Below, one piece after another: positions 6,071-6,262 of a DNA stretch of 6,262 nt (the stretch's first letter is position 1; each line of letters begins with the position of its first letter). This DNA comes from Rhizobiaceae bacterium (lineage in GTDB: Bacteria; Pseudomonadota; Alphaproteobacteria; Rhizobiales; Rhizobiaceae), in the NCBI GenBank assembly GCA_028865845.1, contig JAGWJK010000277.1:1-6262 (forward strand), given 5' to 3'. The translations under genes and the position numbers were made by a program. The notes under the pieces were generated by a model that was given only the letters and a program-made list of their open reading frames with translations, did no database searches and had not been told where the DNA came from.

Positions 6071-6262
6071 TGGTTTCAACTGGCGTGAATTATTGTGATG
6101 CGCACAAGCCTGTGTGTTGGTTTCCACGCGGAACTGAGCCGGTTGGGCGCATAATTTCCATTGAGAATTGAGCCATGTGAACCTTCCCCCAACGCGGTGA
6201 GCGACAGGGGCAACGGAGTGATCCACATGGGACTTTTAAACATCATCCGCCGGATGGCACTG
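6071..6262 (+). mobile_element. Probable left end of an IS21-family insertion sequence (boundary uncertain, right end outside window)
   Basis: The block before the putative istA start contains a near-exact direct repeat, TGGTTTCAAC (6071-6080) and TGGTTTCCAC (6118-6127). Looser echoes follow, such as GCGTGAATTA (6083-6092) and GCGCATAATT (6147-6156). IS21-family elements carry multiple short repeats at each end, used for transposase binding, and begin with TG. Possible TG termini include TGTGATGCG at 6094 and TGTGAACC at 6176, but if the repeats belong to the element it starts at or before 6071. The exact border and target duplication cannot be set from one end. Confidence 0.45.
6227..6262 (+). 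CDS. istA: Start of a probable IS21-family transposase IstA (first 12 codons)
   Basis: Only MGLLNIIRRMAL is visible before the window ends. This N-terminus (MGLL, then I-RRM and a following L) is like IS21-family IstA transposases, where it precedes a helix-turn-helix DNA-binding domain. GGAGTG at 6215-6220 lies six bases before ATG 6227, a good ribosome binding site. The upstream repeats and the absence of host-like genes support a mobile element. IstA would carry the DDE integrase core and work with the ATPase IstB, both beyond this window. Twelve residues are too few for certainty. Confidence 0.55.
   Translation, partial: MGLLNIIRRMAL

Noticed and set aside
1..6262. CRISPR array, tRNA or rRNA genes
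   Set aside because: No regularly spaced repeats, cloverleaf-forming segments or rRNA-like sequence were seen.

Overview
The window looks like an accessory region (plasmid, island or chromosomal insertion) of an alphaproteobacterium, most likely a rhizobium or close relative. The reasons are the moderately high GC content, the G/C-rich third codon positions, a short rhizobial-type AAAAGTGTGC intergenic motif, a compact vapBC module and an adjoining IS21-type element. The genus is an inference from style, not from a database match.

Bases 1-4851 hold a same-strand transport/decarboxylation cluster. It consists of the last 77 residues of an AspT-type (Asp-Al exchanger family) antiporter, a 903-residue PLP-dependent decarboxylase of the Orn/Lys/Arg fold, a possible 48-codon ORF that exactly fills the next gap, and a complete second AspT-type antiporter of about 563 residues. 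A decarboxylase paired with a precursor/product antiporter is the standard arrangement for proton-consuming amino-acid decarboxylation (acid resistance or proton-motive-force generation). What is unusual is that two divergent AspT-type exchangers flank an Orn/Lys/Arg-fold enzyme. AspT normally partners an aspartate 4-decarboxylase of a different PLP fold, while basic amino-acid decarboxylases normally partner APC-family antiporters. The substrate is therefore open.

Bases 4852-5113 are a 262-base intergenic region. It holds two hairpins (one a candidate terminator), a well-formed sigma70-like promoter and two palindromic operator candidates. Bases 5114-5772 hold a vapB-vapC toxin-antitoxin pair joined by a four-base stop/start overlap.

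Bases 5773-6060 hold no convincing gene. A consensus extended -10 promoter, direct repeats and a good Shine-Dalgarno sequence then lead into the first 12 codons of what looks like an IS21-family istA gene, cut by the window end. The layout suggests a metabolic operon followed by a stabilising TA module next to a transposable element.
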